Below are positions 53,095-62,771 of a DNA stretch of 64,000 nt, in pieces. Within the stretch, counting starts at the first letter, position 1; each line of letters starts with the position of its first letter. The stretch is from NCBI RefSeq assembly GCF_023197165.1, contig NZ_JALPRD010000002.1:372001-436000 (forward strand), in the 5' to 3' direction. The position numbers and the translations under genes were made by a program. Source of the DNA: Sphingopyxis sp. MSC1_008. Lineage in GTDB: Bacteria; Pseudomonadota; Alphaproteobacteria; Sphingomonadales; Sphingomonadaceae. The notes beneath the pieces are model-generated. The model was not told where the DNA came from, did no database searches, and worked only from the letters and a program-made list of their open reading frames with translations.

Positions 53095-53584
53095 CGCGGA
53101 GCGTCTTGCCACGCTCGAAATTGAAGCGGAGGTACGGCGACTTGCCGCGCGCTACATGGCGCTATGCGACGAGCCGCCCACTGCGGCGCCCGGCCCGGAC
53201 TTTGAGCAATTGTTCACGTCCGATCTCGTGTGGGAGGGCGTCGGCGGGAAGGCCGCGAGCGAGTTCTCGCGTGTCGAAGGACGCGACAAGCTGCTCGCAT
53301 GGTTCGCCGCGCTGCGCGATCCGCCCAAATATGCCTTCAACATCCATTTGCTGACCTCGGAGGCGATCGTGGCGCGTGACGGAACAGCGCGCGGAACATG
53401 GGTCATGCTGCAGGCGGCGGCCCGGCAGTCCGGGGAAGCCGAGCTGCGCGTCGCGCGCGTCACGATCGACTTCCGCGAGGAGGAGGGGGGGTGGCGAATT
53501 GCGCATTTCCGGACCGAGAGCCTGCTGCGTTTCGATGCTGGCGCCGCCGCCGTCGCGGCGCTGATCGAAGGGCTGAAGGCATGA
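53087..53584 (+). CDS. SnoaL/NTF2-like protein (IacI position)
   Basis: The 165-residue product is an NTF2-fold protein: EVRRLAARYMALCDEPPTAA, FEQLFTSDLVWEGVGGKAAS, VEGRDKLLAWFAALRD and a final WRIAHFRTESLL strand. Such proteins act as cyclases, isomerases or small subunits. Its place between IacB-like and amidase genes is that of IacI in iac clusters. GGAGGACGGGG precedes the ATG at 53087, which overlaps the IacB stop by 8 bp. Confidence 0.75.
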   Translation: MADAERLATLEIEAEVRRLAARYMALCDEPPTAAPGPDFEQLFTSDLVWEGVGGKAASEFSRVEGRDKLLAWFAALRDPPKYAFNIHLLTSEAIVARDGTARGTWVMLQAAARQSGEAELRVARVTIDFREEEGGWRIAHFRTESLLRFDAGAAAVAALIEGLKA

Positions 53585-54717
53585 CGAACTTTGCCGAGCG
53601 GCTCGATCTCGGTGACGACGGGCTGCGCGTCGCGATCAAGGATGTGATCGATATCGCAGGCCTCCAGACACGCTGCGGGTCGCGCGCTCTTGCCGGTGTG
53701 CCGCCGGCGATTGCGAACGCCGCGGTGGTTGACCGGCTGCTCGCCGCAGGCTGCCGCATCGTGGGCAAGACTGTGCTGCACGAACTGGCCTTTGGCGTGA
53801 CCGGTATCAACAACTGGGCAGGGACCCCCGTTAATCCGCAATATCCCGACCTGATACCCGGCGGATCTTCCAGCGGCTCGGCCGCAGCCGTGGCGGCGGG
53901 AGATGCCGACTTCGCCTTAGGCTCCGACACGGGAGGATCGATCCGCGTTCCGGCCGTCTGTTGCGGCGTTATCGGTTTCAAGCCCAGCTTCGGGCGCGTC
54001 GACCGGACGGGGGCATCGCCCGCCGCCACGTCGCTCGATTGCATCGGCCCGCTCGCGCGGCAGATGGAGACCATCCTGTGCGCCATGGATATGCTCGATC
54101 CGACTTTTGTCGCGGAGCAAGGGGAGCGGTGGCGCATCGCCCGGCTCATGGTTCCCGCCGATCCCGCGATCGACCGCGCCGTCGATGCGGCGCTCGCGGC
54201 ATCTGACCTCACTTGCGAACCGATCGAAGCGCCCGACATGCGCGCGGCCTTCGAGGCGGCTTTGACGATTATCAACCAGGAAACCTATGCCGCCTTCGGG
54301 CATTTGCTTTCATCTGGCCTGGTCGACGAGGACGTGGCGGTTCGGCTGAAGAGAGCGGAAGATGTTTCGGTCGATGAGGTCGCAGCTGCCGAGCGGGTTC
54401 GCCTCGTTTTTCGCCGCTCGATCGATCAACTGCTCGAACGGTTCGATGTGCTCGCGCTGCCCACGCTGCCGATCGTGCCTCCGCGGCTGGACGACGTAGC
54501 TGCTGACCGCGCCGCGCTCTCGCTTACCGCGCTTGTTCGTCCTTTCAACCTCTCGGGCCATCCGGCGCTCAGCTTGCCGATCCGCACCGCGGACGGCTGC
54601 CCCGCCGGGCTCCAGATCGTGGCCAAGCGCGGCGATGACGCGCTGCTTTGCGCCGTCGGATTGTATCTTGAGCGCGCCCTGTCGGCGCGCTTCGAAGGAG
54701 ACTCTCACCATGAATGA
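53581..54717 (+). CDS. Amidase-signature enzyme (IacH-like)
   Basis: The 378-residue product has the amidase-signature triad: catalytic Lys in LRVAIKDVIDIAG, cis-Ser in PGGSSSGSAAAVAAG and the nucleophile region SDTGGSIRVPAVCCG. At 378 residues it is shorter than typical 450-500 residue members and lacks much of the variable C-terminal part. IacH is the amidase-like gene of iac clusters. It could hydrolyse a ring-opened amide. The ATG overlaps the preceding stop (ATGA). Confidence 0.85.
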   Translation: MTNFAERLDLGDDGLRVAIKDVIDIAGLQTRCGSRALAGVPPAIANAAVVDRLLAAGCRIVGKTVLHELAFGVTGINNWAGTPVNPQYPDLIPGGSSSGSAAAVAAGDADFALGSDTGGSIRVPAVCCGVIGFKPSFGRVDRTGASPAATSLDCIGPLARQMETILCAMDMLDPTFVAEQGERWRIARLMVPADPAIDRAVDAALAASDLTCEPIEAPDMRAAFEAALTIINQETYAAFGHLLSSGLVDEDVAVRLKRAEDVSVDEVAAAERVRLVFRRSIDQLLERFDVLALPTLPIVPPRLDDVAADRAALSLTALVRPFNLSGHPALSLPIRTADGCPAGLQIVAKRGDDALLCAVGLYLERALSARFEGDSHHE

Positions 54718-55996
54718 TGCTCAGTCGGAGCGGGCGCCTAACGCCCGACCGCTAGAGGATCTGTACGACGGCAATCGCTTTCACGCCGACCTGTATACGG
54801 ATCCCCAAATCTTCGAACTCGAGATCGAGCGCATCTATAACCAGGGTTGGGTGTGGGTGGCGCATGAAAGCGAAATTCCCGACGCGGGCGATTTCAAGAC
54901 GACTCACGTCGGGCGAACACCGGTCATCGTCAACCGCGGCAAGGATGGCGCGGTCAACGTTTTGCTCAACCGCTGCCGGCATCGCGGCGCCACTGTTTGC
55001 GATCGCAATCAAGGCAACGCGCGCGCCTTCACCTGCCCCTATCATGCCTGGAGTTACGGTCTCGACGGCCGGCTGATCGGCATACCTTTTGCCGAAGGCT
55101 ATGCGGGGGTGCTCGACAAGGCGAATTTTCCGCTCATTGCCTTGAAGGTCGGAGTCTACCGCGGGCTCGTCTTTGCATCGATGAACGACATGGTCGAACC
55201 GCTCGATGATTTTCTCGGCGATGCCAAGCCTTGGATCGATCTGTTTCTGCACCAGGGCGGCGGCTTTCCGCTCAAGGTCGCAGGTGCCCACAAGTTCCGC
55301 TTCACGGGAAACTGGAAAATCCAGCTCGAGAACACGACCGACGGCTATCATTTTCCGTTCGTGCACCGGACCTTCGTCGACTCGCTCCCCGAGGAAACAG
55401 CGAAGGGCTTCACGGCGTTCATGCGCGAGGAGGGGCCCTATGTTCGCGCGCTGGGCAACGGACATAGCGTCGCGGTCTTCTTCCCCGACACGGTCGACCT
55501 GTCGCAGGATGACGAGGCGCCCGTGCCGCCGCAGTTCGAAGAGCTCGCCGCGCAACTGTCAGAAGATTATCCGCCCGAACGCGTTCGCTGGATCCTTCGG
55601 GCGATAAACGGGGCCGGGTTCAACCTCAATCTCTTTCCGAACATCGGATTGTCCGCCGCCTTCCTGCGCGAACTCAAGCCCCTGGCGGTCGATCGGACCG
55701 AGATCCGCCATATGGCGCTGGTGATGGATGGCGGGCCGGAAGAGGCAAACCGGATGCGCCTGCGAATTCACGAAAAATTCCAGGGTGCGGGCGGATTCGG
55801 CAGTCCCGATGACATGGCGGCATGGGAGCGCGTGCAGATCGGTGCCGGAGCGAGCCACGACGACGTCTGGATCATGCTCAACCGCGGACTCAACCGCGAA
55901 GTGGATGACGGCGAGGGCCATCTCCAGGCGCACGTCACCGACGAAACGGGGATGCGCGAAGCATATTCGATGTGGAAAAGGATGATGGTTCGGTGA
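54710..55996 (+). CDS. Rieske oxygenase large subunit (IacC-like)
   Basis: The 428-residue product starts at 54710 behind GAAGGAG. The Rieske site is CRHRGATVCDR with CPYHAW, and the iron site is ENTTDGYHFPFVH. It is clearly different from the NagG-type alpha at 41997. In iac clusters IacC with IacD converts dioxindole-acetate-type intermediates to catechol. The small subunit follows with a 4-bp GTGA overlap. No ferredoxin (IacF) is in the window. Confidence 0.88.
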   Translation: MNDAQSERAPNARPLEDLYDGNRFHADLYTDPQIFELEIERIYNQGWVWVAHESEIPDAGDFKTTHVGRTPVIVNRGKDGAVNVLLNRCRHRGATVCDRNQGNARAFTCPYHAWSYGLDGRLIGIPFAEGYAGVLDKANFPLIALKVGVYRGLVFASMNDMVEPLDDFLGDAKPWIDLFLHQGGGFPLKVAGAHKFRFTGNWKIQLENTTDGYHFPFVHRTFVDSLPEETAKGFTAFMREEGPYVRALGNGHSVAVFFPDTVDLSQDDEAPVPPQFEELAAQLSEDYPPERVRWILRAINGAGFNLNLFPNIGLSAAFLRELKPLAVDRTEIRHMALVMDGGPEEANRMRLRIHEKFQGAGGFGSPDDMAAWERVQIGAGASHDDVWIMLNRGLNREVDDGEGHLQAHVTDETGMREAYSMWKRMMVR

Positions 55997-56493
55997 CGCT
56001 CGCTTCATTTGATCAAGACCGGCTAGGCGATCTGGCCCATGCTCGCGCGTTCATCGATCAGGAAGCCGATTTGCTCGACCGGCTCGCCTATGACGAGTGG
56101 CTGAGCCTGTGGGAGCCCAGCGGCCGCTATATCCTGCCGATCGACCGCGATGTGATCGATCATGCCGGCCGCCTGAACCATATCTACGACGACGGTTCCA
56201 TGCGCCGGCAGCGTGTCGACAGGCTCATGAGCGGCCATGCCCCCTCCGCATCGCCGATAATGCGCACCGTCCGCACCATCGGCCGCGTGCGCCTGCTCGA
56301 AGCGGACACAGCGATGCTGGTCGTCGCGTCCTCTTTGCTGATCATCAGCTTCAAACGGCAGGTGCAGACGCTGCTCGCCGCCGACGTGACGCACCGGCTG
56401 ACGCGTGGGGCCGATGGGCTGAAAATCGCAGAGAAGCTGGTGCTGCTGATCAACTCCGATGAGCCTCTCGCCGAGATGAGTTTCCTTCCATGA
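55993..56493 (+). CDS. Rieske oxygenase small subunit (IacD-like)
   Basis: The 166-residue product starts with GTG at 55993, overlapping the alpha stop (GTGA). DRLAYDEWLSLWEPSGRYIL is the beta-chain signature, and VVASSLLIISFKRQVQTLLA forms the sheet. It is an NTF2-fold structural partner of the IacC-like subunit. Confidence 0.85.
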   Translation: MTLASFDQDRLGDLAHARAFIDQEADLLDRLAYDEWLSLWEPSGRYILPIDRDVIDHAGRLNHIYDDGSMRRQRVDRLMSGHAPSASPIMRTVRTIGRVRLLEADTAMLVVASSLLIISFKRQVQTLLAADVTHRLTRGADGLKIAEKLVLLINSDEPLAEMSFLP

Positions 56494-57242
56494 GCGATAA
56501 GGCCCCCGGCGACGTCGCATTGGTGACGGGTGCAGCCCGCGGGCTTGGCGCCGCTATCGCCGAGGCGCTGCACCGCGATGGGATGCGCGTCCTTGTCGCG
56601 GATGTGGCTGTCCAGGGAGCCCGGGAGGTGGCCAGGCAGCTCGACCCGGAGGGGGCAACCGCGCGCGCAATATCACTGGATGTGAGGGACAAGCAGTCAT
56701 TTGTCGACGTCCTGGCCCGCGCGGCAGACTGGGGCGGGATCGATGTCCTCGTCAACAATGCTGCAATCGCTTTTACCACGCCGGCGATGGATATCGAAGG
56801 CGGCGAGTTCGACGCGGTGATGGCAGTCAATCTGCGCGGGCCTTTTTTCGCTTCGCAGGTGATCGGCGCGCATCTTCGCGCCAAAGGCTATGGCCGCATC
56901 GTCAACATCGCGTCCCAGGCCGGACAAATGGGCGGCACGGTAACCGGGGGCCATTATGCGGCGTCCAAGGCCGGGTTGATCGGCCTGACGAAATATTTCG
57001 CGCGGGAGTTCGCCGGGACGGGCGTGACGGTCAACGCCGTCTCGCCGGGGCCGATCGACCTTCCCACCGTTCGGTCGGCTGTACCTGCGGACAAGCTTGC
57101 CGCGCTGCAGGCGTCGATGCCCGTGCGCCGACTGGGCGAACCGCGAGAAATCGCCGATGCGGTCGCACTGCTCGCGTCGCGGCGCATGGGCTATGTGACC
57201 GGCGCGACCTGGGATCTGAACGGCGGCACATTGATGCGTTGA
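56490..57242 (+). CDS. SDR oxidoreductase (IacE-like)
   Basis: The 250-residue product has the SDR cofactor site ALVTGAARGLGAAIAEAL, NAAIAF, catalytic Ser in NIASQAGQMG and Y-x-x-x-K in HYAASKAGLIG. It should oxidise or reduce an alcohol or ketone of the pathway, as IacE does after IacA. The ATG overlaps the beta stop (ATGA), which makes the whole 53.1-57.2 kb block translationally coupled. Confidence 0.85.
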   Translation: MSDKAPGDVALVTGAARGLGAAIAEALHRDGMRVLVADVAVQGAREVARQLDPEGATARAISLDVRDKQSFVDVLARAADWGGIDVLVNNAAIAFTTPAMDIEGGEFDAVMAVNLRGPFFASQVIGAHLRAKGYGRIVNIASQAGQMGGTVTGGHYAASKAGLIGLTKYFAREFAGTGVTVNAVSPGPIDLPTVRSAVPADKLAALQASMPVRRLGEPREIADAVALLASRRMGYVTGATWDLNGGTLMR

Positions 57243-57329
57243 CACTCGAAACTGCACGGGCGGTCAACCCGCTGCACCCCGGTTATTGCAAGAGCTCGTC
57301 AAGCTGCGATGCTGACTCAAGGGATGAGA

Positions 57330-58127
57330 ATGATGCGCGGAATAGAGAATAAGGTCGTTATCGTGTCGGGAGGGGCGGCGAGCATTGGCGCCGAAATCGT
57401 CGACATGTTCGTGGCCCATGGCGCTGCGGCAGTGATCGCCGATGTCGATGTCGAAAGCGGGGGGGCGAGCCGCGAACCGCATGAAAAACGCATGTCCATG
57501 CGCACCGACCTCGCATCCGATGACGATATCCGCGCCTGCGTCCAAGCGACGGTCGATCGGTTCGGCCGCATCGACTTCATCGTCAACGCCGCCGCTCTAT
57601 ACGAGGACGAGGGGGCCGCAAGCGATCGTATGGCGTGGGCCAGGAGTTTCGATGTCAATGTCACCGGGCCTGCCATGCTCGTGCTCGCAGCAAGACCCCA
57701 TCTCGCAGCAGCAAATGGGGCGGTGGTCAACATCGGCAGTATCAGCGCCAGCGTCGCCCAGGCAGGACGCTGGACCTATCCCGCAAGCAAGGCCGCTTTG
57801 GCGCAGGTCACACGCAGCATGGCACTTGACCTGTCGCGCGACGCCATTCGGGTCAACAGCGTCTCGCCGGGCTGGACATGGTCGACCGGCATGGAACGGC
57901 TGGGCCTGACCCGCGAAGCCGTCGATCGGATCGCCGCGCCCTTCCATTTTCCCGGCCGCGCCGGTGAAAGAAGCGAAGTGGCCGACGCCGTCCTGTTTCT
58001 CTGTTCGGACCATGCCCGGTTTATCAGCGGCGCCGACCTTCCGGTCGACGGCGGCTATCGCGCGATGGGACCCGAAGGACGAGAGTCCGCCTTTGCTGCC
58101 CTTGTAGAAGCGATTCCAGCACGATGA
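57330..58127 (+). CDS. SDR oxidoreductase, cis-diol-dehydrogenase-like
   Basis: The 265-residue product has VVIVSGGAASIGAEIVDMF (a variant of TGxxxGIG), INAAAL-type Asn motif VNAAALYEDEG, Ser in NIGSISASVAQ and YPASKAA. It is closest in text to dihydrodiol dehydrogenases. Several Met codons (57309, 57324, 57330, 57333) can start it; 57330 has CAAGGG 8 bp upstream. A 66-bp gap before it suggests a minor internal promoter. It may rearomatise the Rieske product. Confidence 0.8.
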   Translation: MMRGIENKVVIVSGGAASIGAEIVDMFVAHGAAAVIADVDVESGGASREPHEKRMSMRTDLASDDDIRACVQATVDRFGRIDFIVNAAALYEDEGAASDRMAWARSFDVNVTGPAMLVLAARPHLAAANGAVVNIGSISASVAQAGRWTYPASKAALAQVTRSMALDLSRDAIRVNSVSPGWTWSTGMERLGLTREAVDRIAAPFHFPGRAGERSEVADAVLFLCSDHARFISGADLPVDGGYRAMGPEGRESAFAALVEAIPAR

Positions 58128-59188
58128 GCATTGCACCTTATACAGCCGTCGGGCTGATTCCCAATGTCCGCGGCGTTCACGCCCGTGACGAGATCGCCGC
58201 CAATCTCGATCCGCTCGAAGATTTGTTTGCCTTTGGATGCCAGATGTCCGGGCTCGACATGCCGGTGCGCCTCGTCGCGATACCCGAAGGCGCGTTGCAG
58301 GGGTTCAGCGACGAGGCCGAGGATCTCGATCATCTGGAATATGCCCGCACCATCGCGATCGACCTTCCGGGACCTGAAACCGATCGCATCGGGGCCTGGG
58401 CCCGGCGTTTCGGTGTTTATGTGATTGCTCAGGCGAAGGCGCGGCATCCCGAGATTCCCGATCGCTTCTTCAATGTCGGGTTCGTCATCGATCCCGAGGG
58501 CGAAATCATTCTCCGGCACTACAAGCTGACGCCGCTCTACCCGGTCGAACATTCGCTTACTCCCCACGACATATTCGACTGGTGGGTCGAGCGTTACGGC
58601 CGGTCGCTCGACGCTTTCTGGCCGGTCGTCGATACGCAGATAGGCCGCATTGGCATCATGATGGCGAATGAGGCGTCCTACCCCGAGAATGCGCGGGCGC
58701 TTGCCCTGAACGGATGTGAAATCGCGTATCGCACCGCCTTTCCCCATCCGGGGACGACCAGCGGAATGGGCGAAATACAGAACCGCGCCCGCGCGCTCGA
58801 CAATAATATGTATGTCCTCGCGCCGAACTGCGCCGCCTATTATCCAACGATCGACGCCGCCCTGCCGATCGACGCCTTCGGAGGGCGCTCGATGATGGTC
58901 GACCACCGCGGCACGATCGTGGGACAGGTGCCCCATGGCGGTGTCGCGACCGTGGTATCCGCCATCGTCGACATCGCCTCGCTTCGGCATCAGCGCTTGA
59001 CGTCGCCGTGGACGAACTGGGCCAAGGACCTGCGAACCGAGCTCTACCAGATCGTCTATGAACAGCCGATCTATCCGAAGAATCTCTACGCTGATCGCGC
59101 GCCATTCAATCATCACGATTATGCCGAGCAGGTGACGCGGCGACAGATCGAATTGATGCGGTCGCGCGGGATCTGGAAGGATGTCTGA
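58124..59188 (+). CDS. Nitrilase-superfamily protein with the catalytic Cys replaced by Ala
   Basis: The 354-residue product has the nitrilase/aliphatic-amidase fold. Catalytic Glu is at about residue 55 (LVAIPEGALQG) and Lys at 134 (LRHYKLTPLYP). At the usual Cys the text is GIMMANEASYPENARALAL: Ala-181 stands where C-x-x-x-x-Y/F-P-E is expected. The codon is gcg (58664-58666), two changes from a Cys codon. So classical hydrolysis is unlikely; it may bind or isomerise. The ATG overlaps the SDR stop. If functional, it is a new type in iac-like clusters. Confidence 0.8.
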   Translation: MSIAPYTAVGLIPNVRGVHARDEIAANLDPLEDLFAFGCQMSGLDMPVRLVAIPEGALQGFSDEAEDLDHLEYARTIAIDLPGPETDRIGAWARRFGVYVIAQAKARHPEIPDRFFNVGFVIDPEGEIILRHYKLTPLYPVEHSLTPHDIFDWWVERYGRSLDAFWPVVDTQIGRIGIMMANEASYPENARALALNGCEIAYRTAFPHPGTTSGMGEIQNRARALDNNMYVLAPNCAAYYPTIDAALPIDAFGGRSMMVDHRGTIVGQVPHGGVATVVSAIVDIASLRHQRLTSPWTNWAKDLRTELYQIVYEQPIYPKNLYADRAPFNHHDYAEQVTRRQIELMRSRGIWKDV

Positions 59189-59280
59189 CCGTTCGATTGC
59201 GCCGCCTTTCCAACGGCTGCACTCCGGAGCTAGCCGCACCCCGACGGGATCATCGATAGGCAATTTGTCTGGAGAATCAT

Positions 59281-60063
59281 GTGACTAAAAATCTTGCTGC
59301 AATCGCGGAAAAGTTGCGAAGCGCCTATCGCAGCGGTTCCATTGCGCCCCTGGTCGACGATCTGGAGGCCACCGACGCCGCCAGCGCTTATGCGGTCCAG
59401 AACCTCAATACGCAGCACTGGCTCGAAAGCGGCCGGCGCATCGTTGGTCGGAAGGTCGGGCTCACCGCCAGAAGCGTTCAGCAGCAACTTGGCGTCGATC
59501 GGCCCGACTATGGCGTTCTCTTCGCCGATATGGAGGTGACCGACGGCGGCATTCTCGACCCCGCCTCGACGCTGCAGCCGAAGGCCGAAGTTGAGGTGGC
59601 GCTGGTGATGGAGTGCGACATCACCGATCCCGATGTCACGGCCACGGATATCGCTCGGGCAGTTGCCTATGCCGTGCCGGCGCTCGAGATCGTCGACAGC
59701 CGCATCGCCGACTGGAAGATTCGCTTCGCTGATACGGTTGCTGACAACGGGTCGTCCGCATTTTACGTACTGGGGCGCGAGCCGCGCAGCCTCGCCGGGC
59801 TCGATCTCTGGTCATGCGGGGGCATTCTCGAAGTGAACGGCGAGATCCGTTCGACGGGGGTCGGTGCGGCATGCCTTGGTGGACCCCTTCTGTCGGCAGC
59901 CTGGCTCGCCCGCACGCTGGCGGAAGTGGGCGACGGTTTGAAGGCGGGCGACGTTGTCCTGACCGGAGCGATTGCGCCGATGTTCGCATTGACGGCCGGT
60001 GATATCGTGCGCGGTACGATCGGGGGCCTTGGCACCGTCGGCTTCCGCTTTGGAGAGCGGTGA
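59281..60063 (+). CDS. mhpD: 2-hydroxypenta-2,4-dienoate (2-keto-4-pentenoate) hydratase
   Basis: The 260-residue product starts with [53 protein letters not shown] with the metal Glu residues, and [17 protein letters not shown] are MhpD/XylJ features. It hydrates the dienoate from meta cleavage to 4-hydroxy-2-oxovalerate. It starts the lower-pathway trio, which is in order hydratase, acylating dehydrogenase, aldolase, with 4-bp overlaps downstream. The symbol gives the family name. Confidence 0.92.
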   Translation: MTKNLAAIAEKLRSAYRSGSIAPLVDDLEATDAASAYAVQNLNTQHWLESGRRIVGRKVGLTARSVQQQLGVDRPDYGVLFADMEVTDGGILDPASTLQPKAEVEVALVMECDITDPDVTATDIARAVAYAVPALEIVDSRIADWKIRFADTVADNGSSAFYVLGREPRSLAGLDLWSCGGILEVNGEIRSTGVGAACLGGPLLSAAWLARTLAEVGDGLKAGDVVLTGAIAPMFALTAGDIVRGTIGGLGTVGFRFGER

Positions 60064-61004
60064 CCGTGACGGTGAAGATTGCCATCATTGGTTCAGGCAA
60101 TATCGGGACCGACCTGATGATCAAGGTGATGCGCTTGTCGACGGTGCTGGAGATGGGGGCGTTCGTCGGTATCGATCCTGAGTCCGACGGGTTGAAGCGC
60201 GCCGAGCGCCTGGGCGTTCCGATCACAGCCGGCGGGCTCGACGGGCTAGTGGCGATGCCGGGCTTCAGCGACATCGAGATTATATTCGATGCGACCTCGG
60301 CGGCGGCGCACCAGCGTCACAGTGACGTGCTGCTCGGACATGGCAAGCGCGTGATCGACCTGACTCCGGCGGCTATCGGCCCCTATACGATCCCACCGGT
60401 CAACGGCGAAGCGAATCTCGACGCCCCGAACGTCAACATGGTGACCTGCGGCGGCCAGGCCACGATCCCGATCGTTGCCGCGGTGAACCGCATCGCCAAG
60501 GTGCATTATGGCGAAATCGTCGCCTCTATTGCGTCCAAGAGCGCGGGTCCCGGCACCCGCGCCAATATCGATGAATTCACCGAAACGACGAGCCAGGCGA
60601 TCGTCGCCGTGGGCGGCGCCACGCGCGGCAAGGCGATCATCATTCTCAATCCTGCCGAACCGCCGCTGATCATGCGCGATACCGTCTATTGCCTCTGTGA
60701 CGATGGCGACCGCGAAGCGATCCGCCAGTCGATAGAGGATATGGTCGCCGAGGTGCAGACTTATGTCCCGGGCTACCGCCTCAAGCAGGCGGTGCAGTTC
60801 GAGAGTATCGGCAGCAATGCGCCGCTGCATATTCCCGAAATGAATGATAGCTTCACCGGCCTCAAGGTCAGCGTGTTCCTCGAGGTCGAGGGCGCAGCGC
60901 ATTATTTGCCGGCCTATGCCGGCAATCTCGATATCATGACCTCGGCGGCGCTGAGAACCGCGGAAAAAATCGCAGTTCGCATGCATGCAGGAGCGGCCGC
61001 ATGA
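60060..61004 (+). CDS. mhpF: Acetaldehyde dehydrogenase (acylating)
   Basis: The 314-residue product has the NAD site [19 protein letters not shown], the catalytic Cys in [16 protein letters not shown], and [20 protein letters not shown]. It converts acetaldehyde and CoA to acetyl-CoA and is channelled to the aldolase in MhpEF/DmpFG complexes. A GTG start at 60060 overlaps the hydratase stop; the next start overlaps its own stop. The symbol gives the family name. Confidence 0.95.
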   Translation: MTVTVKIAIIGSGNIGTDLMIKVMRLSTVLEMGAFVGIDPESDGLKRAERLGVPITAGGLDGLVAMPGFSDIEIIFDATSAAAHQRHSDVLLGHGKRVIDLTPAAIGPYTIPPVNGEANLDAPNVNMVTCGGQATIPIVAAVNRIAKVHYGEIVASIASKSAGPGTRANIDEFTETTSQAIVAVGGATRGKAIIILNPAEPPLIMRDTVYCLCDDGDREAIRQSIEDMVAEVQTYVPGYRLKQAVQFESIGSNAPLHIPEMNDSFTGLKVSVFLEVEGAAHYLPAYAGNLDIMTSAALRTAEKIAVRMHAGAAA

Positions 61005-62035
61005 AATTCGATCCGGCCGTGTCCAAGCTCTACATCCAGGACGTGACGCTGCGCGACGGCATGCACGCGATCCGCCACCAATATGGCCTCGATCATGTGC
61101 GCGCGATCGCCCGCGCGCTCGACCGGGCGAAGGTCGATGCGATCGAGGTCGCGCACGGCGACGGCCTTCAAGGATCAAGCTTCAATTACGGTTTTGGCGC
61201 CCACACCGATTGGGAATGGGTCGGCGCGGTCGCCGAAGTACTCGAGCATAGCGTGCTTACGACCCTGCTCCTCCCGGGGATCGGGACGGTGCACGATCTC
61301 AAACGCGCTTATGATCTCGGCGTTCGCTCGGTCCGTATTGCGACCCATTGTACCGAGGCCGATGTGTCAAAGCAGCATATCGAAGCGGCGCGCGGGATAG
61401 GCATGGACGTGTCGGGTTTCTTGATGATGAGCCATATGTCCGAGCCCGACGCGCTGGCCGGACAAGCAAAGCTCATGGAAAGCTACGGCGCCCACTGCGT
61501 CTATGTCACCGACAGCGGCGGCGCGATGACGATGGATCAATATGCCGCGCGGCTCGCCGCCTATGATCGGGTTCTGAAGCCTGAAACCCAGCGGGGCGTG
61601 CATGCGCATCACAATCTGTCGCTCGGCGTCGCGAACAGCATCGTTGCGGTTCAAGGCGGCGCGGTCCGGGTTGATGCGAGCCTTGCCGGGATGGGCGCTG
61701 GCGCAGGTAACGCGCCGCTCGAAGTGTTCATCGCGGCGGCCGACGTGCATGGCTGGAACCATGGCTGCGACCTGTTCGCGCTGATGGACGCCGCCGAGGA
61801 ACTAGTGCGCCCGCTCCAGGACCGGCCGGTTCGCGTCGATCGCGAGACGCTGACGCTGGGATATGCCGGAGTCTATTCGAGCTTCCTTCGGCACGCCGAA
61901 AAGGCGGCCGCCGAACATGGTCTCGATACGCGGGCGATTCTCGTCGAGCTCGGCCAGCGCAAGATGGTGGGCGGACAGGAAGATATGATTGTCGACGTCG
62001 CGCTCGACATGGTGAAGAGGAAGGCGGCTCTGTGA
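61001..62035 (+). CDS. mhpE: 4-hydroxy-2-oxovalerate aldolase
   Basis: The 344-residue product has the DRE-TIM-like start [17 protein letters not shown] with the Arg-Asp pair and catalytic His, [19 protein letters not shown], and [13 protein letters not shown] with the metal-binding H-x-H. It splits 4-hydroxy-2-oxovalerate to pyruvate and acetaldehyde. It couples to the preceding dehydrogenase with a 4-bp overlap. The symbol gives the family name. Confidence 0.95.
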   Translation: MKFDPAVSKLYIQDVTLRDGMHAIRHQYGLDHVRAIARALDRAKVDAIEVAHGDGLQGSSFNYGFGAHTDWEWVGAVAEVLEHSVLTTLLLPGIGTVHDLKRAYDLGVRSVRIATHCTEADVSKQHIEAARGIGMDVSGFLMMSHMSEPDALAGQAKLMESYGAHCVYVTDSGGAMTMDQYAARLAAYDRVLKPETQRGVHAHHNLSLGVANSIVAVQGGAVRVDASLAGMGAGAGNAPLEVFIAAADVHGWNHGCDLFALMDAAEELVRPLQDRPVRVDRETLTLGYAGVYSSFLRHAEKAAAEHGLDTRAILVELGQRKMVGGQEDMIVDVALDMVKRKAAL

Positions 62036-62757
62036 TGCGCGTCGCACTCGTCACCGGCGCGTCGCGGGGCATCGGCCGCGCGATCGCGCTCCGGCTCGCA
62101 GCGGACGGATTTCGCGTCGCGGTCAACTATGTGCGCGATGAAACAGCCGCGGACGAGCTGATCTCGGATATCGCAAAGGAAGGTGGCGAGGCAGCCTCCT
62201 TCCGCGCCGACATCGCCGATCTCGATGCGAACCGGGCGTTGTTCGCCAATGTCGCGGCCCGCTTTGGTCGCCTGGACGTTCTCGTCAACAATGCCGGCGT
62301 GGCAGAGCTCGGCCCCTTCAGCGCGATCGACAGCGAAGCCTATGACCGCCTGTTCGCCATCACGCGAGGGACATATTTCGCGATGCAAAACGCGATACCG
62401 CTCCTCGAGGACGCCGGCCGCATCGTCAATATATCCACGGGACTGACGCGTGGATGGGCGCCGATGGCTGCGGCCTATGCCGGCTCGAAGGCAGCAATCG
62501 AACAGTTCACCCGCGCCTTGTCGAAAGAAGTCGGACAGCGGGGTATCACGGTCAATGCCGTCCTGCCCGGGGTGACCCGCACCGATATTCTCAGCGGTGC
62601 CAGCGACGAACAACTCGAAAAGGCGCGGCAGCAGACCAGTTTCGGACGGCTGGGCGAGCCGGGGGACATCGCCGACGTGGTCGCGTTCCTCGCGAGCGAA
62701 AGCGCGCGCTGGATTACCGGCCAACTGATCGTCGCGAACGGTGGCAGCACCGCGTGA
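62035..62757 (+). CDS. SDR oxidoreductase (FabG-like)
   Basis: The 240-residue product has VALVTGASRGIGRAIALRLA, NNAGVAELG, Ser in NISTGLTRG and YAGSKAAIEQF. It starts at an ATG that shares one base with the aldolase stop; a GTG just before is also possible. Its place after a complete meta lower pathway suggests it works on a different intermediate, possibly upstream of ring cleavage. Confidence 0.85.
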   Translation: MRVALVTGASRGIGRAIALRLAADGFRVAVNYVRDETAADELISDIAKEGGEAASFRADIADLDANRALFANVAARFGRLDVLVNNAGVAELGPFSAIDSEAYDRLFAITRGTYFAMQNAIPLLEDAGRIVNISTGLTRGWAPMAAAYAGSKAAIEQFTRALSKEVGQRGITVNAVLPGVTRTDILSGASDEQLEKARQQTSFGRLGEPGDIADVVAFLASESARWITGQLIVANGGSTA

Positions 62758-62771
62758 AACAGGAAGATGGC

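Noticed and set aside
53398..53580. N-terminal extension of the amidase
   Set aside because: Overlaps the SnoaL-like gene in another frame; ATG at 53581 is coupled to its stop and begins the amidase domain.
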